Part shown: piece by piece, positions 8,744-18,376 of the stretch
Layout: the number at the start of each line of letters is the position of its first letter
Numbering within the stretch: position 1 is the first letter of the stretch
Assembly: GCA_002751075.1 (NCBI GenBank)
Contig: NAOQ01000460.1
Coordinates: 5,828-24,245, forward strand
DNA: 18,418 nt
Direction of reading: 5' to 3'
From: Ichthyophonus hoferi
Taxonomy: Eukaryota > Opisthokonta > Ichthyosporea > Ichthyophonida > Ichthyophonidae
Program-made: the position numbers and the translations under genes
Notes under the pieces: generated by a model
Databases searched by the model: none
Told to the model about the DNA's origin: nothing
What the model saw: only the letters and a program-made list of their open reading frames with translations

Positions 8744-11166
8744 ATGAGAGGTCTTTTATCACTTGCCCTTCTTGGGCTTTTTGCAGTCACCCATGCCAAG
8801 GAGTCCATGTACACGTTTGAATTGCTTGGTGGTAGAGAGGAATGTTTCGCTGAACAAATCAAAGGAGGTGTGAATGTAGAGGTTGATTGGGAGGTATGTA
8901 TGTTTATCTATTTTTATAATCAAGTTTGTTTGTAAAAATGCTTGTACAGCATAAAAACTTAAAATATAATGTTTACTATAATTCCATGAAGCTATCTAAT
9001 TTATAGAATACGTTATATAATTTATAGAATACTTTAGTTATGCACTTTCTACATGTGTATTTTTTCGTAATATAACATGTTATTTAAAGTTTTCTACTTT
9101 AAGAGTTATTGATAATTAAATATAGACTCAAGTAATGGATAAAGTTATTTTATTTTATGTGCTCATAGCACTACAGTTTTCGGCCTTCAAAGTATAGGCA
9201 CCTTCTAGTAATTATATATTTAAAACATTTTTCCTTAGTTACCAAATGTCTTCCCTTTGTAGTTGATACAATGTATTATACTATACTTTATACACCTACA
9301 TACAATACTGCATTATATTGTATATGTACATACTATACAATACTACACCATACACCTACATACTAGACTGTACTATATGCCTGCATGTATGTACGTATTA
9401 TATGCAATGGCTCTGTACTACTTCACCAAGGTTGATTTGAAATATATAATTTTTTATCATTAAACTGTCTCTCATACGTTCTCCTATGTAGATATATATA
9501 TATATATTATGCATTATATTATATATTATATTTATAAACCAATTATATCAATTAATTAAAAGGCATATAATGTAATTATATATATGCACAAGCAATCTAT
9601 GTTTATGCAAGGTAGGTGGTTCTGAGTAAGCCAATTACCTTTTTGATTGTCTTTCAACATTCTCAATCCTGTCCAATTAATAGCTATTGTTAAGCTAATA
9701 CAATATTATATTATCCCATATATACATACATAAACCAGTTATAAATAAGTACAGATATGTGTATATATAGTGCCTTTTACTATGTAAGGCATGAAAAGTA
9801 TTGTTACTATTCCTTCATGATTAGCTGTACGCTATACAGTGCTAACATTACCATGCCTCTCCCTCTCTTCCCTTGCTATCCCTTTTATACGTCCTCTCGG
9901 TTTTCCTCTTCCTCTCCCCCTCTAGGTGATAGTAGGGAGCTCTTCCGAGGATGGTAGTGATCTAGGGGTTGCTATGTATAACTACCAGGGAAGCCTAATT
10001 CCCAAAGGCTTGAACGAACAACATAGCTCCTATAGATATCTGTCTGAAGCCGAAGGACCTGTAAAGGTATAGTATAGTGTATTATAGGTGCTACAGTATA
10101 GTCTAGTATAGTCTAGTATAATATAGCATAGTATAGTATAGCGTGTTGTAGTATAGTTAGTATAGTATAGGATAGTATACTAGTGTAGTGTAGTATGTTA
10201 TATTATAGATACCTGACTATAACAACAATACATGTAGACGTATATCATATTGTATTATATTATGTTCTATTGTATTCTATTATCCTATGTTTTATTGCGT
10301 GATAATAATCTATCCTGTCCTAATGATACTTATACTCATTTAGATTTCCTCTCAATTATTAACCTTGTTGCCATTCATTTTCTCCCTCTCTTTCCCTTCC
10401 TCTCTCTCTCCCCCTCTCTCCCAGATTTGTTTCTACAATCGTAACAGTTTCCAATCCTTGTGGGTATACTTCGAAGTAGGTATAGACCGTGACAATGATG
10501 ATGATGATGATTTCAACGACATAGGTCAAGTTGCAGATCCTGCCCTGCTAGAAGCAAGCAAACAAACACAGGAATCACTCGATAGCATCAAGAGAAAGGC
10601 TTTGTCTATTCATCAGAAACTGAGTCAAGTTATACGTGGACAGATCTACTTGAAATACAGGGAAGCTAGGCATAGAAGTACTGCGGAAAGGTATGTATGT
10701 ATGTAAGTATGTAGGTATTTGTATATATATATGTTTGTTTATCGATCTGTCACTATCTAGCACATATGGAATATGGAGAGGTGGAGTATGGAAATACAAC
10801 TGTAAGGTGTGTGCTTATATGTATATATGTGTGGAAATATCTGGATGTGTTAATATATAATATTGTATAGCTTATCCCTATATATATACTAGTGCTAATA
10901 TAACTTTATGCAGTGGTGTAAGGCATAGGATAGTTAAAATTTAAGGTATACGGGGATTGGTGTGAATGGAGCTATATTGTCCCCCTCACACTCTCCTGCC
11001 TTCCCCTTTCTTTCCCTTCCCCCCTCACAGTAACTGTGAACGTGTGATGCACTGGTCGCTTGGTTCATGCTTCATCATGATTGCAGTCAGTGTGGTTCAA
11101 GTGTACTTTATTCAACACTTCTTCGCTGATAAAAACGCTAAAAGTACCAGGCACTTTAACTATTAA
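8744..11166 (+). CDS. p24 family cargo receptor (TMED, gamma/TMED1-TMED5-like), four exons
   Basis: p24/TMED proteins are type I membrane proteins that cycle between ER and Golgi in COPII and COPI vesicles and help load cargo. Exons 8744-8893, 9926-10066, 10425-10690 and 11031-11166 join in frame to 230 residues, the usual family length. Residues 1-18 are a signal peptide (LLSLALLGLFAVTHA). A GOLD domain follows from about 22 to 117, with the two disulfide cysteines at 34 (REECF) and 99 (KICFYN). A coiled-coil stretch runs from about 136 to 185, and a membrane span from about 194 to 215 is preceded by HW. The tail carries the FF export signal (216-217). It ends STRHFNY, without a C-terminal dilysine, which fits gamma-type members better than beta or delta. 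All donors are gtatgt or gtatag, and the acceptors have very strong pyrimidine tracts. An in-frame upstream TTG adds nothing plausible. The exact paralogue is not settled. An unusual five-Asp run lies in the GOLD-coil linker. Confidence 0.93.
8894..9925 (+). other. TMED intron 1 (1032 nt)
   Basis: The donor is gtatgtatgt and the acceptor lies at the end of a pyrimidine tract of about 70 nt (9856-9925). It contains an imperfect 60-bp tandem repeat and a (ta)n run at about 9492-9506. No extra exon is needed: the codons before and after it join in phase 0 and give a continuous GOLD domain. Confidence 0.6.
9291..9408. repeat. Imperfect 60-bp tandem repeat, about two copies
   Basis: The decamer tacacctaca recurs at 9291-9300 and 9351-9360, exactly 60 bp apart. 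The following sequence (tacaatactg and tactagactg) is also related. The unit is made of tatac/tacat words, so it probably arose from simple sequence. Confidence 0.55.
10067..10170. repeat. (TATAG)n pentanucleotide microsatellite starting at a splice donor
   Basis: TMED intron 2 begins gtatagtatag and continues for about 100 nt as an interrupted pentanucleotide array of tatag units (gtatag, gtctag, gcatag variants). The array starts at the first base of the intron, so the donor itself is the first repeat unit. The same pentamer appears in shorter arrays at about 3440-3465 and 4473-4545. Confidence 0.75.
10497..10511 (+). repeat. (GAT)5 coding trinucleotide repeat in TMED exon 3
   Basis: Five GAT codons in a row encode Asp122-Asp126 inside the acidic segment DRDNDDDDDFND (118-129). 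It sits between the GOLD domain and the coiled coil. Pure codon use suggests recent expansion. Confidence 0.8.
10691..11030 (+). other. TMED intron 3 (340 nt) with GTAT repeat at the donor
   Basis: The intron starts gtatgtatgtatgtaagtatg, a tetranucleotide run that offers several overlapping donor-like sites. It ends in a C-rich pyrimidine tract (10979-11028) and cacag. No gene is seen inside. Confidence 0.65.
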
Positions 11167-11375
11167 CCAATATAATTAAATGGTACATGTACCTGTAATT
11201 GTAATTACAAGTACCAGGCCTTTTAATTATTAATTAAATGGCGATTCATATATTATAGTTTGCTATTTCAGAATATTATATTACTATTGATGGTATATGT
11301 ATTATTATAGTAAGTACCGGACATTTTAACCATTGATTAAATAATTACATGTATCATTTGTAATTGGCGTAATGT
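11143..11375 (+). repeat. Three copies of the TMED C-terminal coding end and 3' flank
   Basis: Copy 1 at 11143 is the real end of the gene (agtaccaggcactttaac then tattaa). Copy 2 at 11210 reads agtaccaggccttttaat then tattaa. Copy 3 at 11313 reads agtaccggacattttaac then cattga. Each also carries a following attaaat. Read in the gene's phase, the copies give STRHFNY, STRPFNY and STGHFNH, each followed by a stop. They are spaced about 67 and 103 bp apart. This is a local tandem duplication of the end of the coding exon into the 3' untranslated region. Confidence 0.8.
11175..11180 (+). terminator. Weak candidate polyadenylation signal (ATTAAA) for TMED
   Basis: ATTAAA lies 9 nt after the stop codon, and the duplicated copies repeat a similar word. 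No canonical AATAAA was seen between the stop and 11640. The true 3' end is unknown. Confidence 0.2.
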
Positions 11376-11879
11376 CATTTAACCCTTTCAGTCACTTTAC
11401 TATCTTATTATTTTAGATTTTTTGTAAAGAAAACACCCAATTGGTTGATAACTAAACCCCGATTAAACCCTGGTCTACCCAATGGAGTACAATATGATAC
11501 AATACAATGAAATATAAGATACTATAATATAATACACTAAAATACTATGTAATACTACCATAGAATTTAAGACACCACACCGCAATACAACCTTACGTAG
11601 TATAAGCATTCAGATGATCACATGATAGTCATCCCAATTCTATCTCCCCCTCGCCACTCCTGCCTTGGCTAACCTAATTTTTTTTCTACTACTATTGTGT
11701 TTTTCTTTTTTAAACACTAATAGTAAATTGAAATTTATTCGATTAAATACAATAATATGATAATATAGAACTAGTTTGCATTGTGTCATATAGGAAAATA
11801 CGTTTTTTCGGATCATGACAAACATTTATAAACAAAGCTTCGCATTTCTTATTGTTTTTTAACAATATTATATATATTC
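11376..11879. other. Spacer between TMED and the copia fossil
   Basis: It contains atac-type simple sequence at about 11488-11560 and a C-rich segment at 11645-11665 that resembles the TMED intron-3 acceptor tract. The remainder is AT-rich up to the RNase H end of the retrotransposon. The terminal repeat of the element would be expected somewhere here, but I could not define its borders. Confidence 0.4.
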
Positions 11880-12248
11880 TCATTGATGAACAAGTTCAGC
11901 ATTATACGTCCTAGTATAAATTTTGAACAAATTTGCCATATTGTCAGTTGTCAGACAATACTCAAGGATTACTTTTCTTTGGATAACAAGCTCCTTACAA
12001 TAGATGCCGTGCAAATCAATGTGTTTAGAGTGCTTGTCAACACCGCAAAGGTGTCTAAGACCTATAGAACTCTGATTGTCATTGTGCATTAATATATACA
12101 TTACGTCAATGCCGAGTGTGCCTAACAATCCAGCAATATAGACGCTGTTTATTGAACATGTGTTCATAGCAGATATTTCAGCCTGGATACTGGAAGTTGA
12201 AATAGTGGATTGTCTTCTACTAAGCCAGTCTATTGGTACATCGTTCAT
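11880..12248 (-). pseudogene. copia fossil: RNase H part
   Basis: One open frame carries the copia RNase H signature order: IDWLSRRQSTISTSSIQAE (the W-S-x-x-Q, SS-x-x-AE block), then HNDNQSS, then DKHSKHIDLHGIYCKE (the KHID block) and a final TTDNMANLF. This is the C-terminal end of the pol polyprotein. It is a fossil part, not a working gene. Confidence 0.88.
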
Positions 12249-12619
12249 AAAGAAGACAAATCTGGAAGTTGATCATCCAGTGATGTCACTTGATCAATCA
12301 GAATCTGTGAAGCTTTGATTGTTATGGATACCTTTACAGGGAAGGTTATACCATGGTCTTATGCACAGACAAAATATCCTAAAACCATTTTTGCCATTTA
12401 AAAGTGATGTATGGAGGTCGTTGCAGATTGTATGCCTAACCAGCCCACTGCTTATGATACATTGACTTGGCTACCTTTGGTTGTTAATAAGAGTGTATCT
12501 ATTAAGCTTATATATAAGGAACCATCACATAGGGACAAACTATGCTCTAATTTAGTGTGATCAGGTATGATATGTGAATATATTTGCGACTTTGAATAGT
12601 CAGGAAACGTACTCATCAT

Positions 12620-13292
12620 CTAATTGATGTATTTTTTAAAAAACATTGTTGTAGAGCTATCTATGGATTGGGTTATGTTTAAACTGAGGAGAAACTTTGA
12701 AAAGACTACGTCTTTGATTTTGTATTCTTTACCTAAGGCTTTAAAGAGGTCCTTGCCAATTATATCATTGTTTGTGAAAATAATCAAATCGTTCATACAG
12801 AACAAATATATGAGAGTGGTTTCCTTGATGAACTTTGTGTATAAACATGGCTTATAAGAATAAGGTGATAAACCTAGCTTTTTAAGGCCATCTTCAAGTT
12901 TCTTCCGCCAGTTATGGCCACTCTGTTTGACAACGTAAACTAATTTCAATAGTTTGGGGATATAGAAAGGTTTGAAATCATCCTCAAATCCCTCTACTTC
13001 TCTGCAGTGGAGTTTTGGTTTCCACTTTGATATTTAAATACACTGAAGAAAATTGAGCTTGTCTTAAGAGCAAACCTTTACTAGCTAAGTGTGTTAGTAT
13101 TATTTGTAAACTGGTAGGGGAAGCCACAGCAACCTTGGTTAAGTTAAATGTGTCTGGACTTTGTCTAGATTCATCTACAAACATTAAGCTTTTGTATCCT
13201 GAAGGCTTGCCATCCTCATCATATTTAGGCTTAAATACCCAATGTGCATTAAGGATTTTAACATTTTTGATTTGACAACAAGTTGGAAACAC
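12620..13292 (-). pseudogene. copia fossil: reverse transcriptase part
   Basis: Two open frames match the RVT_2 type of copia reverse transcriptase in order. The first (12984-13292) has NAHWVFKPKYDEDGKPSGYK and a following SPTSLQIILTHLASKGLLL. The second (12620-12949) has LVYVVKQSGHNWRKKLEDGL, then SYKPCLYTKF and the NDLIIF strand at the catalytic loop position. Order and spacing fit the family. Confidence 0.88.
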
Positions 13293-13599
13293 TTATTGTC
13301 TGTAAACCTTTTGTGTGCACAGTTTATAGACTTGTCACATTCAGAGTGTTCAGGGTAGCTTCATGCTTGTCTTAATGTTTTGGGTACATAAGATCCTGTG
13401 GCGCGTCATTTTGAGTCAGGTTAGAAAGACCTTGCCTGAACAAGTGTGTGAAGAGAAACAGGATTACTTATTAACAGCTCTGTTATTTGCTTTATCCAAA
13501 AAATCTTTTTCTAATACCTTAATGGATCATTGAATAGGGTGGATACTTCAGAAGGTATGTGTTTATCATTGTCAATAGCATTATGCTGGGTTACCAGTG

Positions 13600-14760
13600 G
13601 CTCAGATTATGGTATTATAAATACATTTTATTTTGAGGTGGCAATATTTTTGTGTTGCCTAAATGTTGTGCTAGTCATAAAGGTTGACAGAGGAACTGAT
13701 TCCCCCTCTTCAACCTTGTATATAGAGCAGTATTGGTTGACGTAGTTAACATGGAATAATCCCATTATAAAAGGAGACTATTGGAGGTGATCTGGTAGTA
13801 AACTCAGTGGCCTCCAAAAATTGGTCAGAGTCTGTTTCCAGGTAATTGCTCACTTTTAGACTGTTTGTACCCCAAAGAACAGCATAAGGAAACATGTTCT
13901 CAAAGTATTCTATGTCATGACAAAGGAAAACTTACCTTTTTATATGGGACCAGACATGGAAAACTGACTGCCCTGGTTGTCTACCAAGATATATACCTTT
14001 GTCCATTCTACTTGAAAGTATGAGTATGGGTAGTATTCTGTAAATGAATTTTGATCCAAAGAGATGGAAGTACTTGAAAGGGGCATCATTTTTAAACCAA
14101 AGGTTCTAGAAAACCTTTCCCAATGGAATAGCAGTCCTGGGTCAAAGATTATAAAAATATACAATACTAGAAAGGCATTTGACCCAGAAAGAAGGTGATA
14201 TTTGACTTTGTAAAAGCCCATATCTGATAGATGCTATTAAAGTGTGGTTCATTTATTCACTAAAACCATGTTCAAATCCAGCTGCAATATTGGCACTTAA
14301 GTGGCTAATACCTTCATCAAAAAATATTTTTGAAATGCATTGAGCGTATATTCACTACCAAGATCAATTTTCATGTAGGTAATAGTCTTGCTGTGCAAGG
14401 ACCTGATGTGAGTGTTCTAGTTAACAAACATATCCATATCATAGATTTTATATTTGTTTCATAGTCCATAAACAGTCATAAAATAATTATGCACATCCAA
14501 AAATGTAACCTAGTATCTCTTACTATTTAGTAACAATTTGCATAGCTCCACAATATTTATGGTCATGAGATTGAGTGATCTGATCGCCTTGGGTGGTGAA
14601 TTGTTAGAGATTGGCACCCTAGTAAATTTTTCTTTAGAACAAATCTTATATTTGGAGTCTAGTTCATCAATAAGGTTGTCCATTGTTTAATGTATCTTGT
14701 ATTTAAGAGTAAGCATATATTATATAGTAATGACAGTTTAACATATATAATAAGTGATTT
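13600..14760 (-). pseudogene. copia fossil: integrase part
   Basis: Integrase-like pieces lie between the protease-like and reverse-transcriptase parts. The clearest is around 14.25-14.36 kb on the minus strand, where a short frame reads KIDLGSEYTLNAFQKYF, matching the D-x-G-x-E-Y block of the rve core. An open frame at 13940-14221 lies where the C-terminal half of integrase is expected. The part is strongly decayed, and its limits are approximate. Confidence 0.6.
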
Positions 14761-14769
14761 TAAATGTGC

Positions 14770-15240
14770 ACTGCAAGTTGTACATGGAGGTATGGTTTCA
14801 GCATTCAAGTGATATATGTCATTCTGGCAGATAGCCATTAGACAAATTGTGTTGTTATTTACAATTTCAGCTAGACCTGGTGGTCAAAATGTAATAACAT
14901 CACCACCTTTCTCAATATATGTTATAGAAATTAAAGATAGACGTACGTCTGTTACATACATACAATCACATAGTCTGATTACTATGCCACCGTTATTGCA
15001 TTTTACGTAAATCTCCCTACAGCTGCAAATCTTGGAATTTCTGCCGTTTTCCTCACACAATTGTAAATGTAGTCTCTTGCAATTGATGAATTAATTGCAG
15101 TCAATAGGCATAGTTTTGCAGCCCCTAAGTTGAGGAGTATATCAGCTGGGGTGCCTAGCTTTTCTGCAAATACATTAAAATTATACATTGCCGGTAAGGC
15201 TGTGGAACTGAATATATTTATCTCACTATTAATAGTGAAG
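14770..15240 (-). pseudogene. copia fossil: protease part
   Basis: On the minus strand a frame near 14.9-15.0 kb reads MYVTDVRLSLISITYIEKGG. This matches the copia protease C-terminal pattern (VLYVP-x-L-x-x-NLLS) just before the integrase zinc-binding region. A frame at 15003-15188 precedes it, where the catalytic aspartate loop is expected. Assignment is by order and pattern, with moderate certainty. Confidence 0.5.
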
Positions 15241-16444
15241 TCTTGTAAATTGAGAGCAATATGTTCCTCAAAAACACAGGAAACAGAAAAGTGTTGAGGA
15301 AATAACTCTTTGATCCATTAAATATAAAAAGAATTTAAGGTGCTAGTGGGATCATCTTATGTATTGCTGATTTTACTGAGAGTGATATTATTACTGCTTT
15401 TTGGATTGCTATCAGTTTTTAATTGATTTGAATATTTCTCAATATTATGAAATATTATTACGTTTCATGTGTCAAATATTTATTGTATAGCATTATGATT
15501 AACAACAGAGCAGAAAACATATGTTCTTATCATACATTCACACTAGATTAAATTTATATATATTGCCTGTTATGGTTTCTCCTTGGCTGGTTTTGGCGCC
15601 TTTTGGTAAGATGGATAATGTATACAGGGGTCAATTTCTATATTTATCATAGTGTGTGACATGTTGGTGTGGCAGGTTTTAAAAACTGTAAGCTGTGAAG
15701 AGGGAAATTATTGCTGTTACAGTGTTTGAAAACACGATATGCATACTTTTAAGTCTAGTAAATTTCTCAGCAGGAAACAGTGTTTTCTGTCTGGTCATAA
15801 AGTTTCGTTTTTTCCTTTATTGTCTAGACATACAGAGAAGGGGTGATGAAAACATGCAGGTTAATCGGTGCAATGCTTTGTGTACCCACCATGAGTATGT
15901 GGTGTTATGTTTTGTCTCAATAAGTGGCAGTACCCATGTTTTCTACTTTCATTATAGGAAATAGTAGTCTGTGACCCGTTTTTAATATACACCTCGTTGA
16001 CCAGGGTTCTTGTAGAGGTGAACATAATATTTTAAATAAACCAAAATTATTGTTTTGGATAAAAAATGTGTCAACAAGTAATTGGTTTAAGTAACGCCAT
16101 AAAAATTCCTTGTAAGAGAACTAGGAACATTGTGGATTGTTTGATTTAAAGATTTTTGCAAACGTAGGAAGGGGTTTGACCTGCTTCTCTACTAATATTG
16201 GAAATTTTGAGTTTACTTGGATGTCATTAAGGCAAAAAACATATGATATGTAAATTTTATTGCACTTCTGAGTAACCAGTGCTTCAGAAGAATTGTTTTT
16301 GACATGCTTGGCATGCAGGGTAGGGGAGCTCAGCCCCAACCCAGAGTTGAAAACAGAATTGAATGAGATAGCTTTAAGCTGTATTGTTTTGAAAACACTA
16401 GAAGCTGTCTTGTCGACAGATTTTCTTGGGATGGGGGGTGACAT
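15240..16444 (-). other. Unassigned stretch within the copia fossil
   Basis: About 1.2 kb separate the zinc-knuckle-like region from the protease-like region, where copia elements usually have a short linker. A minus-strand open frame at 16121-16444 (about 107 codons) has no similarity I recognise. The stretch could be an unusual linker, or DNA inserted into the element. Confidence 0.35.
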
Positions 16445-16484
16445 ACTGTCCTAACGCTTTGGTGTAAAAATGTTGTTGTTGATA

Positions 16485-17263
16485 CTAATAGTAGTTAAGT
16501 ACATGTCTATCTTGGGCATTTAATCTGCGGATGCAACAGTGGTTGTTGTGGCAGGCACTTTTGTTTTGGTCCTTGATGAAGGCTTGACCCCTCTGTTGGC
16601 AGTCTTTGGTTTTATGGCTTGTTTCCCCCAGACGTAATTTACATACCAACACCTTCTTGGCAGCAAGGTTCTTCTCCAAAGGCTTGTTATCTTTGTGCTT
16701 GGTCCTATAGTTGATTACATTATGTCCCATTTAAAAACAATGGGTATATTTTGGCCATTGAGCACTGACTGCCATAGCAGCTACATAGCCAGGAGTAGCC
16801 TGGTGTCTCTGGAAATTTTTGGCATAAGACATTCTGTCAGAATAATCTGCCAATTCAATCATTATTTCAGGCAACTGGATCAGATGCTTTGAATGCAGTT
16901 GCATATAGGTAATTGCCCAGAAGGATAACCTTGGTATGTTTACAAGGTCATCAAGAGCTTTTTCGAACCCATCAACCATTTCAATTTGTACGTCTATGTG
17001 CAAGAGCTTAGTAGAAACATCTCTAACCCTGGATAAGAAACCTGGACCAGACTCATTGTAGGTAAGATACAATTATCAACTTTTTTTATTGGCTGACAGT
17101 TGGTTAATTTGAGTTTTCTTACTGAAATGATGGTAGACCACTTCCCCCAATAAAATAGGCAGAGGCATTGGAATGTGTGCCCAAGGTAACCAATAGAAGG
17201 AGATGAAAGCATGTCCAAAGGCAAAATCTCCCATTTCATTCCTGCCAAGAACATTTTCAACAT
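16485..17263 (-). pseudogene. copia fossil: gag part with zinc-knuckle region
   Basis: The open frame at 16731-17072 has the helical pattern of copia Gag (UBN2/Retrotran_gag type): FLSRVRDVSTKLLHIDVQIE, then EIMIELADYSDRM. The next frame, 16485-16730, carries a basic segment and a CCHC-like zinc-knuckle region (KLRLGETSHKTKDC) at about 16.60-16.64 kb. Another frame at 16994-17263 precedes it. Gag would coat the element's RNA. This copy is broken. Confidence 0.6.
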
Positions 17264-18372
17264 GAAACTTGATTATGAGGATGATATTTATGAATCACAC
17301 CAATGGAATCATACATACACAGAATCAACCAAGCTTTGGTTGTGATGACTGTGTAATTATTCACAGTGCTCTCTGTAGTGTATTGGGGAAGCATATTAAG
17401 GTCCACCCTAGACCTCCATGAGAAGGAGGGTGCTCTACCACCTCCATCTCCTCCTTCATGGTCCCTTGGAGAATGATAGGAGTCTTGTAGTAGTTCACCA
17501 AATAGATTAGGTGGTCTGGTACTTGGTGGGCCACTAGGGTCATTATGTGGCCCCTATGGGCCAGTACCATAGTTTGGAACTTGGGTGCCTGGGGGACCAG
17601 TTTGGAATTGAAGTCTGGGTCCATTTTTTAGGTAATATTGCCAGGTAGGGATGGCATTTTATTTTTGCTCCCAAAATCACCATTTGGTTGCATACCTGGC
17701 ATGGTGATATGGAAACTGCCATGTAGTTCACTAACGCTAACTGGTGTGTGACCAGTTTAAGCTGGTACTGGTGCTGGGGTAATAATACCCTTCATAGAGT
17801 GCTTAAACTGACTAAAGGAAGTGGTTACCATTCATGAATATACAAACCAGTGTACCCAACACTTTCTGGATCTTGTGGTCTGTGCCGTGGCTGTGAGCAG
17901 GTGGAGAAGCTGACACTGCCTGTGTGAGCCATATAGGCATGGATAGGTAATATTACTACCATAGGTGAATGTGATACTCATTGGGGGGAGAAAAAAAAAC
18001 ATGTTCACATCCCCGCAGAGAGAGTATTAGCTTTTTTGGTCTTGTAGGGACAGCCTCCTTGATATCGTCACACTTATCTCGGATTTTGAATGCTTCTTGA
18101 ATGGCAATCACGTCCACATCAAATATCTCAGTGAATGAAGATGTGAAGGCAGAGGTATGGTTTTTGAACAGTCTATCCATTTCATTTTGAAGTCCCATGT
18201 GGGAACGTAGCCAAATCTAAGGTTTGAACCACTAAAGTCGATATTTTGAGAGGCCTCTTTGCTCTAATTGTGGGTTTAGAGCTTGTGTTAGTTTTAGCAT
18301 GAGCCAACTGCAAAGGATGCATATTGGGCCCAGAGCCCTGTGAAGAACCTAAAAAATTTCTTTGGCCAAGAA

Positions 18373-18376
<4 letters not shown>
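17264..18376 (-). other. Upstream part of the copia fossil, Gly/Pro-rich gag leader or untranslated region
   Basis: This stretch holds short open frames at 17361-17624, 17543-17731 and 17956-18198, none with clear homology. Base composition is noticeably richer in C and G than in the host spacers, and a Gly/Pro-rich reading is seen at about 17.45-17.65 kb. It is probably the beginning of gag plus the leader, but the 5' terminal repeat could not be located. Confidence 0.35.

Larger units (their letters stand above)
11880..18200 (-). mobile_element. Ty1/copia-type LTR retrotransposon fossil
   Basis: A minus-strand element of about 6.3 kb is recognised by its internal order: gag with a zinc-knuckle region, protease, integrase, reverse transcriptase, RNase H. 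Integrase ahead of reverse transcriptase is diagnostic of the Ty1/copia superfamily. The element is clearly broken, with probably a dozen or more disruptions over its length, and no open frame longer than about 120 codons. Long terminal repeats and a target-site duplication could not be delimited. The right end may lie beyond the window. Protein similarity is still easy to read, so it is neither very recent nor extremely ancient. It lies tail to tail with the TMED gene. Confidence 0.85.

Noticed and set aside
9263-9463. Plus-strand frame rich in Tyr, Ile and His
   Set aside because: It is a translation of the tatac/tacat simple repeat inside TMED intron 1.
11645-11670. Purine tract (minus strand) as the polypurine primer site of the copia element
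   Set aside because: It lies over 200 bp beyond the RNase H end, no terminal repeat start could be matched to it, and the same string resembles the TMED intron-3 acceptor, so another explanation is at least as good.
15695-15964. Plus-strand open frame of 89 codons
   Set aside because: It lies inside the minus-strand retrotransposon fossil and shows no domain. Probably a chance frame.
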